64,000 nucleotides of DNA from Jutongia huaianensis (GCF_014384985.1 NZ_JACRSX010000010.1:1-64000); one strand, 5' to 3'. Positions 1 through 7,380 are shown, numbered from the stretch's first letter. Numbers and translations are program-made. Notes: generated by a model from the sequence alone, not told the origin.

Positions 1-55
1 ATATTCGTTTTTTGTTTCCTGATATTGACATCTGAATTCTGCATAATAGCATACA

Positions 56-92
56 AAAAATGCAACACTTTCTAACAAAATGTTGCATTTTT
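56..92. repeat. Left inverted repeat / crossover site
   Basis: Arms AAAAATGCAACA (56-67) and TGTTGCATTTTT (81-92) are perfect 12-bp complements around a 13-nt spacer. The inner 17 bases, 69-85, are the inverted copy of 845-861. Read leftward, the palindrome is a stable hairpin followed by a T run, so it may also terminate the recombinase transcript. Confidence 0.8.
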
Positions 93-105
93 GTTTACAC
101 AAATT

Positions 106-132
106 ATATCGACAGTAAGTGAGGAATCTTAA
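106..132 (-). promoter_or_regulatory. Sigma-28 (sigma-D) type promoter pointing left
   Basis: On the minus strand, TTAAG (132-128), 14 nt, then GTCGATAT (113-106). The flagellar sigma factor consensus in Firmicutes is TAAA, about 15 nt, GCCGATAT, so the -10 matches 7 of 8. It lies just inside the left crossover site and points out of the segment away from flagellin; inversion would place it roughly 150 bp upstream of csrA. A sigma-A-like -10 TATAAT (143-138, minus strand) sits nearby without a clear -35. Confidence 0.6.
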
Positions 133-207
133 CCCCTATTATAAAAAATTGTGAAATTAATCTGTTATCTTCTCTATATAGAATGAACAAATGCCGTCCG
201 GTGCGCT

Positions 208-777
208 TTAAAGATCGATTTTCCGAAAGACATAATCCATATCATCCTGTTCAATTCCAAGATACCGTTTTGTAATCTGATAAGAGGAATGATTGTATAT
301 ATTCATCAGCATTGCGGGTGGAACGCCCTGCTTCCAGGCGTGATAACCAAAGGTTTTACGCAGGGAATGACAACTGATATGTCCCTCCAGTCCACATCCT
401 TCGGCGGCACGGCGGATAATACGGTAGGCCTGATAACGGCTGATGGCATGTGATGGGTCCGAATGTGTGCAAAACAGGAAATCCTCTTCGTTTCGATCCT
501 TGCGGCACATTACCAGTGCTTCATGCAGGGAATGATTTACGGCGATCATGGTCTTTTTTCCTGTTTTCTGTTCCACAAGACAGATATGTGATCGGTATCG
601 TTTGTTCTGAAAATCGTATACATCATTCCAGCGTAATTTTAATATATCACTGATTCGCAGAGCCGTATTTAATCCCATAATGATCAGCAGATAATTTCGG
701 TACTTCTCCTTTTCTAAATAATAATTCTTGAATTTTTCCAGTTCCCGTTTTCCCCTGATTGGATTTGTAGTTCCCAT
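208..777 (-). CDS. Small tyrosine recombinase (phase-variation invertase type)
   Basis: A 189-residue protein consisting almost only of the tyrosine-recombinase catalytic domain, the size of FimB/FimE-type invertases and much shorter than phage integrases or XerC/D. The full catalytic set is visible: R41 (TALRISD), K71, H137 and R140 (HSLRK), H163 (NHSS) and nucleophile Y172 (KRYLGI). ATG at 777 is chosen because GAAGGAGG lies just upstream; an in-frame ATG at 804 would put that ribosome site inside the gene. It lies within the inverted repeats it presumably acts on. Expected role: flipping the 56-867 segment to switch csrA-fliC. Family is certain; target is inferred from position. Confidence 0.9.
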   Translation of the reverse strand: MGTTNPIRGKRELEKFKNYYLEKEKYRNYLLIIMGLNTALRISDILKLRWNDVYDFQNKRYRSHICLVEQKTGKKTMIAVNHSLHEALVMCRKDRNEEDFLFCTHSDPSHAISRYQAYRIIRRAAEGCGLEGHISCHSLRKTFGYHAWKQGVPPAMLMNIYNHSSYQITKRYLGIEQDDMDYVFRKIDL

Positions 778-829
778 GTGTCCTCCTTCTGTACAAAAAT
801 GCACAACTTATTGATCAATTTACAGCATC

Positions 830-858
830 ATTATACCTTGAATACAACATTTTGTTAG
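830..858 (-). promoter_or_regulatory. Sigma-A promoter of the recombinase gene
   Basis: On the minus strand CTAACA (858-853), 17 nt, TATAAT (835-830). The -35 lies inside the crossover core, so it is preserved in either orientation, and the recombinase should be expressed in both phases. Confidence 0.6.
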
Positions 859-867
859 AAATTGTAT
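842..867. repeat. Right inverted repeat / crossover site
   Basis: Core at 845-861 is the exact inverse of 69-85. Flanking arms ATACAA (842-847) and TTGTAT (862-867) are complementary and are followed by a T-rich run at 869-876. Arms differ from those of the left site, so inversion would exchange half-sites and change hairpin strength. Confidence 0.75.
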
Positions 868-938
868 CTTTTTTTATTTCATTTCTGAAATCCTTTTGGA
901 CTTCGCAGATAAAAAGAGATAGAAAGGAGAAGCTTTCC

Positions 939-1193
939 ATGCTGAGACTTACAGTAAGCCCGGAGGAATATCTGATGATTGGCGACAACATCAAGATTGT
1001 CTTTCTGGGAGGCTCAAAAAATCATCTGCAGATCATGGTGGATGCACCACGGGATGTAGACATTATGCGGAGTGAAGTGTATGAGCGGATGCATCCGGAG
1101 GCGGCAGAGCAGAACAGCTACTATGCAGAGCCGGATCCACCGGAAAAATATCGTAAACCAAAACAGCGTAACACCCGCCAGTATGCCGGATAG
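939..1193 (+). CDS. csrA: CsrA translational regulator
   Basis: An 84-residue CsrA: core YLMIGDNIKIVFL, then VDAPRDVDIMRSEVYERM, which carries the conserved RNA-contacting Arg of the APRDV segment. CsrA binds GGA motifs in mRNA leaders and, in Bacillus, represses flagellin translation until sequestered by FliW. ATG 939 is chosen for the GAAAGGAG at 921-928 and the family start; an in-frame TTG at 852 lies in the crossover site and has no ribosome site. It sits 69 nt before fliC, presumably cotranscribed. Odd: the usual N-terminal Arg pair (positions 6-7) is V-S here, and the C-terminal tail is long and charged. No fliW is in the window. Confidence 0.9.
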   Translation: MLRLTVSPEEYLMIGDNIKIVFLGGSKNHLQIMVDAPRDVDIMRSEVYERMHPEAAEQNSYYAEPDPPEKYRKPKQRNTRQYAG

Positions 1194-1222
1194 GCATAAG
1201 CGGGACAATTTATACACACACG

Positions 1223-1255
1223 GCACACGGATGTGCGGTGTTCAAACAAGGAGGT
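1223..1255 (+). promoter_or_regulatory. CsrA target in the flagellin leader
   Basis: Site 1 is a hairpin, GCACA (1223-1227) CGGA loop TGTGC (1232-1236), giving ACACGGATGT with GGA in the loop, close to the CsrA consensus RUACARGGAUGU. Site 2, ACAAGGAGGT (1246-1255), overlaps the Shine-Dalgarno of fliC. This is the paired-site layout known for the Bacillus hag leader and predicts translational repression by CsrA. Confidence 0.75.
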
Positions 1256-1262
1256 AATTACT

Positions 1263-2618
1263 ATGATAGTACAACACAACATTACAGCAATGAATGCAAA
1301 CAGAATGCTGGGACTGACTACAGGTTCCCTTGCAAAATCAACCGAGAAGCTTTCTTCCGGTTACCGGATCAACCGTGCAGCAGATGATGCCGCAGGTCTT
1401 ACAATTTCCGAGAAGATGAGAAAGCAGATCCGTGGTCTGGATCAGGCATCTACCAACGCCGAGGATGGCGTTTCGGCAGTACAGACAGCTGAGGGTGCTT
1501 TGACAGAAGTACATTCTATGCTTCAGAGAATGAATGAGCTGGCTGTTCAGGCGTCCAATGGAACAAATTCTGAATCAGACCGTCAAGCTATTCAGGATGA
1601 GATTTCTCAGTTGACTACAGAAATTGATCGCGTATCCGAAACAACAAAATTTAACGAGACTTACTTATTAAAGGGGTCTACAGGCGATACAAATAAGTAT
1701 ATGAAAGCACATGATGCTGGTTTTGATGGAACTCTTGTTGACGGAGATAAAAAAGCATCGTTTGAGATGACAGTAAAAGAAGGAGAAAAATTAAAAATCG
1801 GAGGTGTAGAGTATGATGTTTATGCCGATGGTTCTGGATTGTCTGATCTTCAGACATCTGTCTCTGGTGCTACTGCTGGTACAAAGATTACTGTTGATGG
1901 AACTGAATACACGGTGGTAGATGCTGCAGGAACTGAAACGGGCAATTCTTTACATGCTTCTACAATTAGTGCAAAAATAGCAGTAGGTTCTAAAGTTAAA
2001 GTTGGTGCTGCAGATGCTGTCACAGCGGTAGATGATTCTAAGTCAACATCTATTAAGCAAAGTGATGCTATTACAAAAATCACTGAGGAGTTGAAACAGG
2101 CAAATTCAATTGGGGCTGTTGATGGAGATGCAATTGTAACTGCAGGTACTGCAGATGCAAATGGTAAAGTAACATTTGAAATTGAAAAAGGTTATGCAAC
2201 TGTAAAGAATACATTGTCTTTTAATTTGCATGTAGGTGCAGATGCTGATGCTACTAATAAGATTACTGTAGATATTGATTCGATGAGTGCAGCGGGTTTG
2301 GGAATTAAAGATATTAATGTTAAGGATACAACAGGAATGGCTGGAACGTATGCAATTGATGCTATTAATGATGCAATTGCAACGGTATCTTCACAGCGTT
2401 CCGCTCTTGGTGCTGTACAGAACCGTCTGGAGCATACAATCGCGAACCTGGACAATGTCGTTGAGAACACCACTTCCGCTGAGTCTCGTATCCGTGATAC
2501 AGATATGGCTGAAGAGATGGTTACATACTCAAAGAACAGTATCCTTCAGCAGGCTGGTCAGTCTATGCTTGCACAGGCTAATCAGGCAAACCAGGGAGTT
2601 CTTTCACTTCTCCAGTAA
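1263..2618 (+). CDS. fliC: Flagellin
   Basis: A 451-residue flagellin, the filament subunit exported by the flagellar type III system. Residues 1-140 form the conserved N-terminal D0/D1 (MIVQHNITAMNANRMLG; LSSGYRINRAADDAAGLTIS; LQRMNELAVQASNG) and about 375-451 the C-terminal D1/D0 (SQRSALGAVQNRLEHTIANL; SMLAQANQANQGVLSLLQ). The middle is Thr/Asp/Gly-rich and lacks clear similarity to the second flagellin, as for a surface-exposed variable domain. ATG 1263 follows AAGGAGG; GTG 1233 lies upstream of that site and is rejected. It is downstream of csrA and probably under control of the inversion switch and CsrA. Confidence 0.95.
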   Translation: MIVQHNITAMNANRMLGLTTGSLAKSTEKLSSGYRINRAADDAAGLTISEKMRKQIRGLDQASTNAEDGVSAVQTAEGALTEVHSMLQRMNELAVQASNGTNSESDRQAIQDEISQLTTEIDRVSETTKFNETYLLKGSTGDTNKYMKAHDAGFDGTLVDGDKKASFEMTVKEGEKLKIGGVEYDVYADGSGLSDLQTSVSGATAGTKITVDGTEYTVVDAAGTETGNSLHASTISAKIAVGSKVKVGAADAVTAVDDSKSTSIKQSDAITKITEELKQANSIGAVDGDAIVTAGTADANGKVTFEIEKGYATVKNTLSFNLHVGADADATNKITVDIDSMSAAGLGIKDINVKDTTGMAGTYAIDAINDAIATVSSQRSALGAVQNRLEHTIANLDNVVENTTSAESRIRDTDMAEEMVTYSKNSILQQAGQSMLAQANQANQGVLSLLQ

Positions 2619-2694
2619 TTTGTTGAGAGAGTAAGTTTTTAGCAGGAAAGCGGATTTCTCAAATGTTGCATTTTGAATAATCGCAGATGATTCA

Positions 2695-2731
2695 CCGCTG
2701 GTTCGGCATATCCGGATCAGCGGTGTTTTTA
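2695..2731 (+). terminator. Rho-independent terminator of fliC
   Basis: CCGCTGGTTCGG (2695-2706) pairs with CCGGATCAGCGG (2712-2723) with two wobbles, 5-nt loop, followed by TGTTTTT. The same hairpin follows the second flagellin. Confidence 0.85.
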
Positions 2732-2757
2732 TGGTAAATACCATATAACATTATATT

Positions 2758-4011
2758 TTACAATTCCAGACTATTCTCCCTTAATAGGAAGTCGTATATG
2801 CTCATAGTTGTAATTCCATATTCATCTCTCGTAATATTTACAACATCCCTGACAACAATGATTTTTTTGAAGGAGTCATTGATATTGATGAGAGAAGCAC
2901 ATTCTTGGATACGTTTTTCATCTGTTGGTATATGGAAAGCGGATTGAATGTAATAGCGTTTGCTGCCAAGATTGGCAATAAAATCAATTTCCAATTGTTT
3001 TTTATATTCTTTGCCATCTTCATTTTTTCCACGCTTGTCGACAACACCAACATCAACAGAGTAGCCTCTGCTTCGTAACTCGTTGTAAATGACATTTTCC
3101 ATAAGATGCGTTTCCTCTACTTGACGGAAACCTAACCGTGCATTTCTCAATCCAACATCTTCAAAATAATATTTTAATGGAGAACCAATGTATTTTCGTC
3201 CTTTTACATTATAGCGGTTTGCCTTATGGATGATAAATGCATCCTCCAAATATTCGATATATTGTCGAATCGTATTCAGGCTGATTGTTGATTTAATAGT
3301 ACTTTGAAAGGTTGCTTCAATTTTTGGAGGATTTGTTAATGAACCAATGGCAGAAGCCAGAATATTCACCAGATCATCTAACTCCTGTGTTTTTTCAATA
3401 CGATGTCGTTCAATAATGTCTTTCAGATAAGTTTCTGTAAAGAGATTTGTCAGGTAGTTGATTTTTTGTTCCTCGGTTTTCATGGTTACAGTAAGCGGAA
3501 GCCCCCCATAGACAATATATTCAGCCCATCCGTGATAAATATCTCCATCATAGGCTTCCATAAATTCCTTGAAGGTCAATGGAAAAATGTGAATTTCGTC
3601 GCCTCTTCCACGAAATTCAGTAATAACATCCTTAGACAAAAATTTTGAATTACTTCCAGTCACATAGATATCTGCATTACCAATATGCAATAAAGAATTT
3701 AATACTTCTTCAAAATCCTGCAGCATTTGTACTTCATCAAGCAGGATATAATATGGAGCATTATCTGTTATCAGTGACTCGATGTAGTCTAATATCGTGT
3801 CAGGCTCCCGATACTTTCTATTTTTACGTTGATCTAATTCAATCGTAATGATATGTGAAGCAGGGATGTCCTGCTTTAATAAGTAATTTTGAAAAATGTG
3901 AAATAAAAGGTAACTTTTTCCGCATCTTCTGATACCGGTTATCACTTTTACCATTCCATTGTGCATGCGGTTGATTAAATCGTTTAGGTATTTATCTCTT
4001 TTGATATCCAT
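2758..4011 (-). CDS. DUF4143-type AAA ATPase
   Basis: A 417-residue protein of the widespread AAA/DUF4143 family. Walker A GIRRCGKS at residues 26-33, Walker B YYILLDEVQ near 91-99, a sensor-like TGSNSKFLS, a winged-helix-like middle and a C-terminal nuclease-like domain with ELRSRGYSVDVGVV and EIDFIA. Members are common accessory genes in gut bacteria; their function is largely unknown. ATG 4011 is preceded by AGGAGG. It lies between the two csrA-fliC cassettes on the opposite strand, so it looks like an insertion or a bystander trapped by the duplication. A direct role in flagellin variation cannot be read from sequence. Confidence 0.85.
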   Translation of the reverse strand: MDIKRDKYLNDLINRMHNGMVKVITGIRRCGKSYLLFHIFQNYLLKQDIPASHIITIELDQRKNRKYREPDTILDYIESLITDNAPYYILLDEVQMLQDFEEVLNSLLHIGNADIYVTGSNSKFLSKDVITEFRGRGDEIHIFPLTFKEFMEAYDGDIYHGWAEYIVYGGLPLTVTMKTEEQKINYLTNLFTETYLKDIIERHRIEKTQELDDLVNILASAIGSLTNPPKIEATFQSTIKSTISLNTIRQYIEYLEDAFIIHKANRYNVKGRKYIGSPLKYYFEDVGLRNARLGFRQVEETHLMENVIYNELRSRGYSVDVGVVDKRGKNEDGKEYKKQLEIDFIANLGSKRYYIQSAFHIPTDEKRIQECASLININDSFKKIIVVRDVVNITRDEYGITTMSIYDFLLRENSLEL

Positions 4012-4326
4012 TAGGCATCCTCCTATATTGAATATTTTATACGGTTTCGGACAAATTATTCAATATCATTATACACACAAAAAAATAAAAATACAAATTA
4101 TATTGAACAGTAATTACATAAATGTAAAAAAAGTTCAATGTAAAATGATAATAATAGTATTGAAATTTTGATCATTTTAGCATAAATCCGAGACATATAA
4201 CTGTCCGATCATTTCATGAAACAGACCGTTAGAAAATGTGTCCTAATTTACAAAATTTTCCTGTAAAAAGTCTGTTTATATAACAGATACAGGGACTTGT
4301 TCGGACACAGAAAGGAGAAGCTTTCC
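4012..4326. other. AT-rich intergenic region upstream of second csrA
   Basis: No gene seen. Contains a weak sigma-28-like candidate, TAAA (4183-4186) 17 nt TCCGATCA (4204-4211), and a small dyad CTGTT-TATAT-AACAG around 4272-4286. No copy of the inversion core precedes this cassette, although GTTAGAAA occurs once near 4229. Confidence 0.5.
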
Positions 4327-4582
4327 ATGCTGAGACTGACAGTAAGCCCGGAGGAATATCTGATGATTGGTGACAATATCAAGATCGTTTTTCTGGGGGG
4401 GTTCTAAAAATCATCTGCAGATCATGGTGGATGCACCACGGGATGTAGACATTATGCGGAGTGAAGTGTATGAGCGGATGCATCCGGAGGCGGCAGAGCA
4501 GAACAACTACTATGCAGAGCCGGATCCACCGGAAAAATATCGTAAACCAAAACAGCGTAACACCCGCCAGTATGCCGGATAG
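4327..4582 (+). pseudogene. csrA: csrA, second copy, frameshifted in a G7 tract
   Basis: Nearly identical to the csrA at 939-1193, but where that copy reads GGGAGGC this one has seven consecutive G (4395-4401). The extra base gives a stop after FLGGF, a 26-residue product. With six G the frame reads FLGGSKNH and continues to the normal end at 4582. The rest of the frame is intact, so the lesion is recent, a sequencing error, or a reversible slipped-strand switch in a homopolymer. Ribosome site GAAAGGAG at 4310-4317. Confidence 0.85.
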
Positions 4583-4611
4583 GCATAAGCGGGACAATTT
4601 ATACACACACG

Positions 4612-4644
4612 GCACACGGATGTGCTGTGTTCAAACAAGGAGGT
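4612..4644 (+). promoter_or_regulatory. CsrA target in second flagellin leader
   Basis: Same two-site structure as at 1223-1255: hairpin GCACA-CGGA-TGTGC (4612-4625) and ACAAGGAGGT over the Shine-Dalgarno (4635-4644). Confidence 0.7.
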
Positions 4645-4651
4645 AATTACT

Positions 4652-5823
4652 ATGATAGTACAACACAACATTACAGCAATGAACGCAAACAGAATGCTGG
4701 GCCTGATTACAGGTTCCCTTGCAAAATCAACCGAGAAGCTTTCTTCCGGTTACCGGATCAACCGTGCAGCAGATGATGCCGCAGGTCTTACAATTTCCGA
4801 GAAGATGAGAAAGCAGATCCGTGGTCTGGATCAGGCATCTACCAACGCCGAGGATGGCGTTTCGGCAGTACAGACAGCTGAGGGTGCTCTGACAGAAGTG
4901 CACAGTATGCTTCAGAGAATGAACGAGCTGGCAGTACAGGCATCCAATGGAACAATGTCTGCGGATGATCGTCAGGCAGTACAGGATGAGATTGACAAGC
5001 TGGTTGATGAGGTGGATCGTGTAGCAGAGACTACAAAGTTTAATGAAACGTATCTGTTAAAGGGGGATCCTGAGTCTAAAACAACGACATATGAAGCAAA
5101 ATATAAGAATCCATTAAAGAATACGGTATCACAGATTGCAAATAAGGATACATATGCCACTGGTGATTCTAATACTCTTACGGCAGCTGATATTGATAAG
5201 TATGTAGAAGTCGATGAAACTGGAAAGCTTAAGTACAAAGAAGGAAAAGTGTTGTATAAAAAAGCAGGAACACCAGGAACGGCAGTAGGACAACAGGAGA
5301 ATATAAGACAAAGTTGTATCAGAAGACAGGACCAACGGATACAACGGCCTCAGAAATAGGAGCAGATTATATTGACAAATACGTTAATGTAACTGCTACA
5401 ACTAAGGCAAATCCTCTGGAATTCAATCTGCATGTTGGCGCTGAATCAGATGAGGCCAACAAGATTAAGGTAGAGATTAAAGCGATGTCTGCTAATGGAA
5501 TTGGAGTGGATGTATTAAAGGGAAAAGGAATGACATCTGAGGATTCTGCTACAGCAGCCATTGACATTATTGGTAAGGCTATTAGTGAGGTTTCTTCACA
5601 GCGTTCCGCTCTTGGTGCTGTACAGAACCGTCTGGAGCATACAATCGCGAATCTGGACAATGTCGTTGAGAACACCACTTCCGCTGAGTCACGTATCCGT
5701 GATACAGATATGGCTGAAGAGATGGTGGCATACTCAAAAAACAGTATCCTTCAGCAGGCTGGTCAGTCTATGCTTGCACAGGCAAATCAGGCAAATCAGG
5801 GAGTTCTTTCTCTTCTCCAGTAA
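4652..5823 (+). pseudogene. fliC: Flagellin, second copy, frameshifted
   Basis: N-terminal D0/D1 (first ~130 residues) is almost identical to the first flagellin, as is the C-terminal D1/D0 from SQRSALGAVQ to VLSLLQ. The frame opened at ATG 4652 drifts into unrelated sequence and stops at 5359; the correct C-terminal frame is offset by one base and runs to 5823. Restoring one base around 5293-5298 joins AVGQQ to GEYKTKLYQK and would give about 390 residues. The central domain differs from the first flagellin. As read, only a protein without the C-terminal D0 domain could be made, which should not polymerise. Confidence 0.85.
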
Positions 5824-5902
5824 TTTAATTATTGAGAGAGTAGGTTTTTAGCAGGAAAACTGCTTTTCAAATGTTGCATTTTGAATAGTTGCAGATGATT
5901 TA

Positions 5903-5940
5903 CCGCTGGTTCGGCATATCCGGATCAGCGGTTGTTTTTA
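5903..5940 (+). terminator. Terminator of second flagellin
   Basis: Same CCGCTGGTTCGG / CCGGATCAGCGG hairpin as at 2695-2731, followed by TTGTTTTTA. Confidence 0.85.
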
Positions 5941-5953
5941 TAAATACATGTTG

Positions 5954-6463
5954 CTATAAATATTTCTTAAACTCGGTGGTTGTTATTTTGAGAATCCCGG
6001 CGGCCGTATCGACTGTAATTGAACCGGATTTTACAAGAGTAACAAGAACTTCGATTCGCTCCTCAATTCGCCCTTCGCTTCGACCTTTATCCTCTAATCT
6101 TTGAGCAACATCACACATGGTCCTCACCTGTCCTTTCTCATTGGAAAATGTTAATATTTTTCGTAGCGGTTATCACCACTCATAACTAAAAATGCGTACA
6201 GGCATATATTTGTCTGGATTTGTTTGATTCTCAAAGCCAATCAATGCAATTTTTATATTTCCATCTGTCCATGATTTCAGTATGTCTCTTTCCTGCTCGT
6301 GAAGCCGGTCGTTACCCGACTTATATTGGGAGAGGGTTCTTTCATTTTTTAAGGAATCAGGGGAGACCATTTGCTCTCCCTGAAATAACAGGACATTTGC
6401 AATATCTGCAAACACATCATTATAATCTGCCAAAATCTTTTCTGTAATGTCTTTTGCTCCCAA
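5954..6463 (-). pseudogene. Rpn-family (PD-(D/E)XK) recombination-promoting nuclease remnant
   Basis: Two in-frame pieces of one gene. The N-terminal piece (6463-6173, TTG start after GAAAGGAG) reads LGAKDITEKILADYNDVFAD ... SGNDRLHEQERDILK and ends at TGA right after RIFSYEW. The C-terminal piece (from about 6150, first ATG 6118, to 5954) reads EKGQVRTMCDVAQRLEDKGR ... ITTTEFKKYL, the usual tail of Rpn/Transposase_31 proteins. Full-length members have roughly 300 residues, so most of the nuclease core is missing between the pieces. It looks like an internal deletion with a stop. The 54-residue tail could still be expressed from 6118. Confidence 0.7.
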
Positions 6464-6781
6464 GTAAACTCCTTTCTTTCGAAACAGCATAATATCCTTG
6501 AAAGCTTTCAATTTATTATATGTTATACATTTCGAAAAAACAATGATCATGTGTACTGTGTTGATATACCTTTTGGATTTTGTGGTTAAAAATAATAGAA
6601 ATTTTGAAAAATAGATCGTATACGATTTTCTAAGATTGTAGCATGCATACAATAGAGTGTCGAGAGGTAAAATAAATTTCTGCATTGTGCCGAAAATATA
6701 GGGAGAAATTCAGCATAATGACATAAAAATGCCGCTTCCCACACGATATTTTCTGAAAATGAAGGCTTGTAGTAGAAAGTA
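6464..6781. other. Intergenic region
   Basis: AT-rich; frames across it are not convincingly coding and I see no confident promoter. It is upstream of the Rpn remnant and downstream of the 6801-7034 gene. Confidence 0.4.
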
Positions 6782-6819
6782 AAAAAATATGACCAGACAA
6801 TTATCTGGTCATATTTTTT
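6782..6819 (-). terminator. Terminator after the small gene at 6801-7034
   Basis: AAAAATATGACCAGA (6783-6797) pairs perfectly with TCTGGTCATATTTTT (6804-6818) around a 6-nt loop, with A/T runs on both sides. The stop codon of the gene lies within the loop region, so the 3' end of the gene forms one arm. Confidence 0.85.
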
Positions 6820-7034
6820 AAGTCCTCGATCAGTTCCAAATCTTCCGGGTTGATCTTGAGATTGGTAGAAATATTCTGTCCTTCCGGTGTAGTAATATTG
6901 ATCTCAAGAATCGTTCCTTCTCTCAGAACATTATTATTCACAGCGGCTTGTAAAAACATTGGAAATTTTGGATGGGAAGCCGTAAATTTTTCCCATGAGC
7001 TTTTTAAACGAAATATCATAGCTGGATTGATCAT
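6801..7034 (-). CDS. Small conserved-type hypothetical protein
   Basis: A 77-residue soluble protein, MINPAMIFRLKSSWEKFTAS through LELIEDLKNMTR. No signal peptide, membrane segment or motif that I recognise. ATG 7034 is preferred because CGAGGA lies about 10 nt upstream; an in-frame ATG at 7064 has no ribosome site. The strong terminator at its end supports it being a real transcription unit. Function unknown. Confidence 0.6.
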   Translation of the reverse strand: MINPAMIFRLKSSWEKFTASHPKFPMFLQAAVNNNVLREGTILEINITTPEGQNISTNLKINPEDLELIEDLKNMTR

Positions 7035-7098
7035 TGGTAAATTCCTCGTCTTTCTATTGTACATATTCGTTTGGAATAAAATATTGTGTTCCGGATAT

Positions 7099-7380
7099 TC
7101 TGATATGTGCTGGTAAGTAGTTTAACACAGTATGCAAAATAATCAAGTGGTTTGAAAGAAAAATTCAAGGAATCGAAAATTTATAGAATTAAAATCTTCA
7201 GAACGAGATTTCAGCGCCGTACAGAAAGAGCAGTTTCGGTTGTAATCAAGACAGGTGTGTTATAAAATAGAATCGGAACTAATGTGGTAGCTTTGGGGCT
7301 GTGAAGCAAAGCTTGTAGATGCGTTAGGTGATAATGTCGGATTAGTATAGAATATAGTCAGGAAAGCAGGAAGAAAATGA
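7099..7380 (+). repeat. Direct repeat A, upstream of the permease gene
   Basis: Three blocks (7099-7134, 7208-7280, 7350-7380) match blocks upstream of nudC (8631-8666, 8683-8755, 8773-8804) in the same order and orientation at roughly 75-85 percent identity by eye. The blocks include promoter, ribosome site and start codon. Confidence 0.75.
7240..7268 (+). promoter_or_regulatory. Sigma-A promoter of the permease gene
   Basis: TTGTAA (7240-7245), 17 nt, TAAAAT (7263-7268). The same pair occurs in the repeat before nudC. Confidence 0.65.

Larger units (their letters stand above)
56..867. mobile_element. Candidate invertible DNA segment carrying its own recombinase
   Basis: A 17-bp core (TTTCTAACAAAATGTTG at 69-85) recurs as an exact inverted copy at 845-861. 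Each core is bordered by palindromic arms, as expected of a tyrosine-recombinase crossover site. The roughly 760 bp between them hold only a small FimB/FimE-sized recombinase and promoter sequences. Recombination between inverted sites would flip the segment. In the present orientation a sigma-28-like promoter (106-132) and the recombinase gene both point left, away from csrA-fliC at 939-2618; after inversion both would point into it. The inverted repeats and gene are seen directly; inversion itself is inferred. Confidence 0.8.
921..2731 (+). repeat. csrA-fliC cassette, copy 1
   Basis: From the csrA ribosome site GAAAGGAG to the fliC terminator this segment is repeated at 4310-5940. csrA, the leader, the first ~370 bp and last ~240 bp of fliC and the 3' flank are near identical; the central part of fliC has diverged. 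Confidence 0.85.
4310..5940 (+). repeat. csrA-fliC cassette, copy 2
   Basis: Second copy of the unit at 921-2731. Homology starts at GAAAGGAG and ends at the terminator. Both genes in this copy carry a frameshift. Confidence 0.85.

Noticed and set aside
852..938. N-terminal extension of csrA from TTG 852
   Set aside because: It would start in the crossover site; the ribosome site GAAAGGAG and family length support ATG 939.
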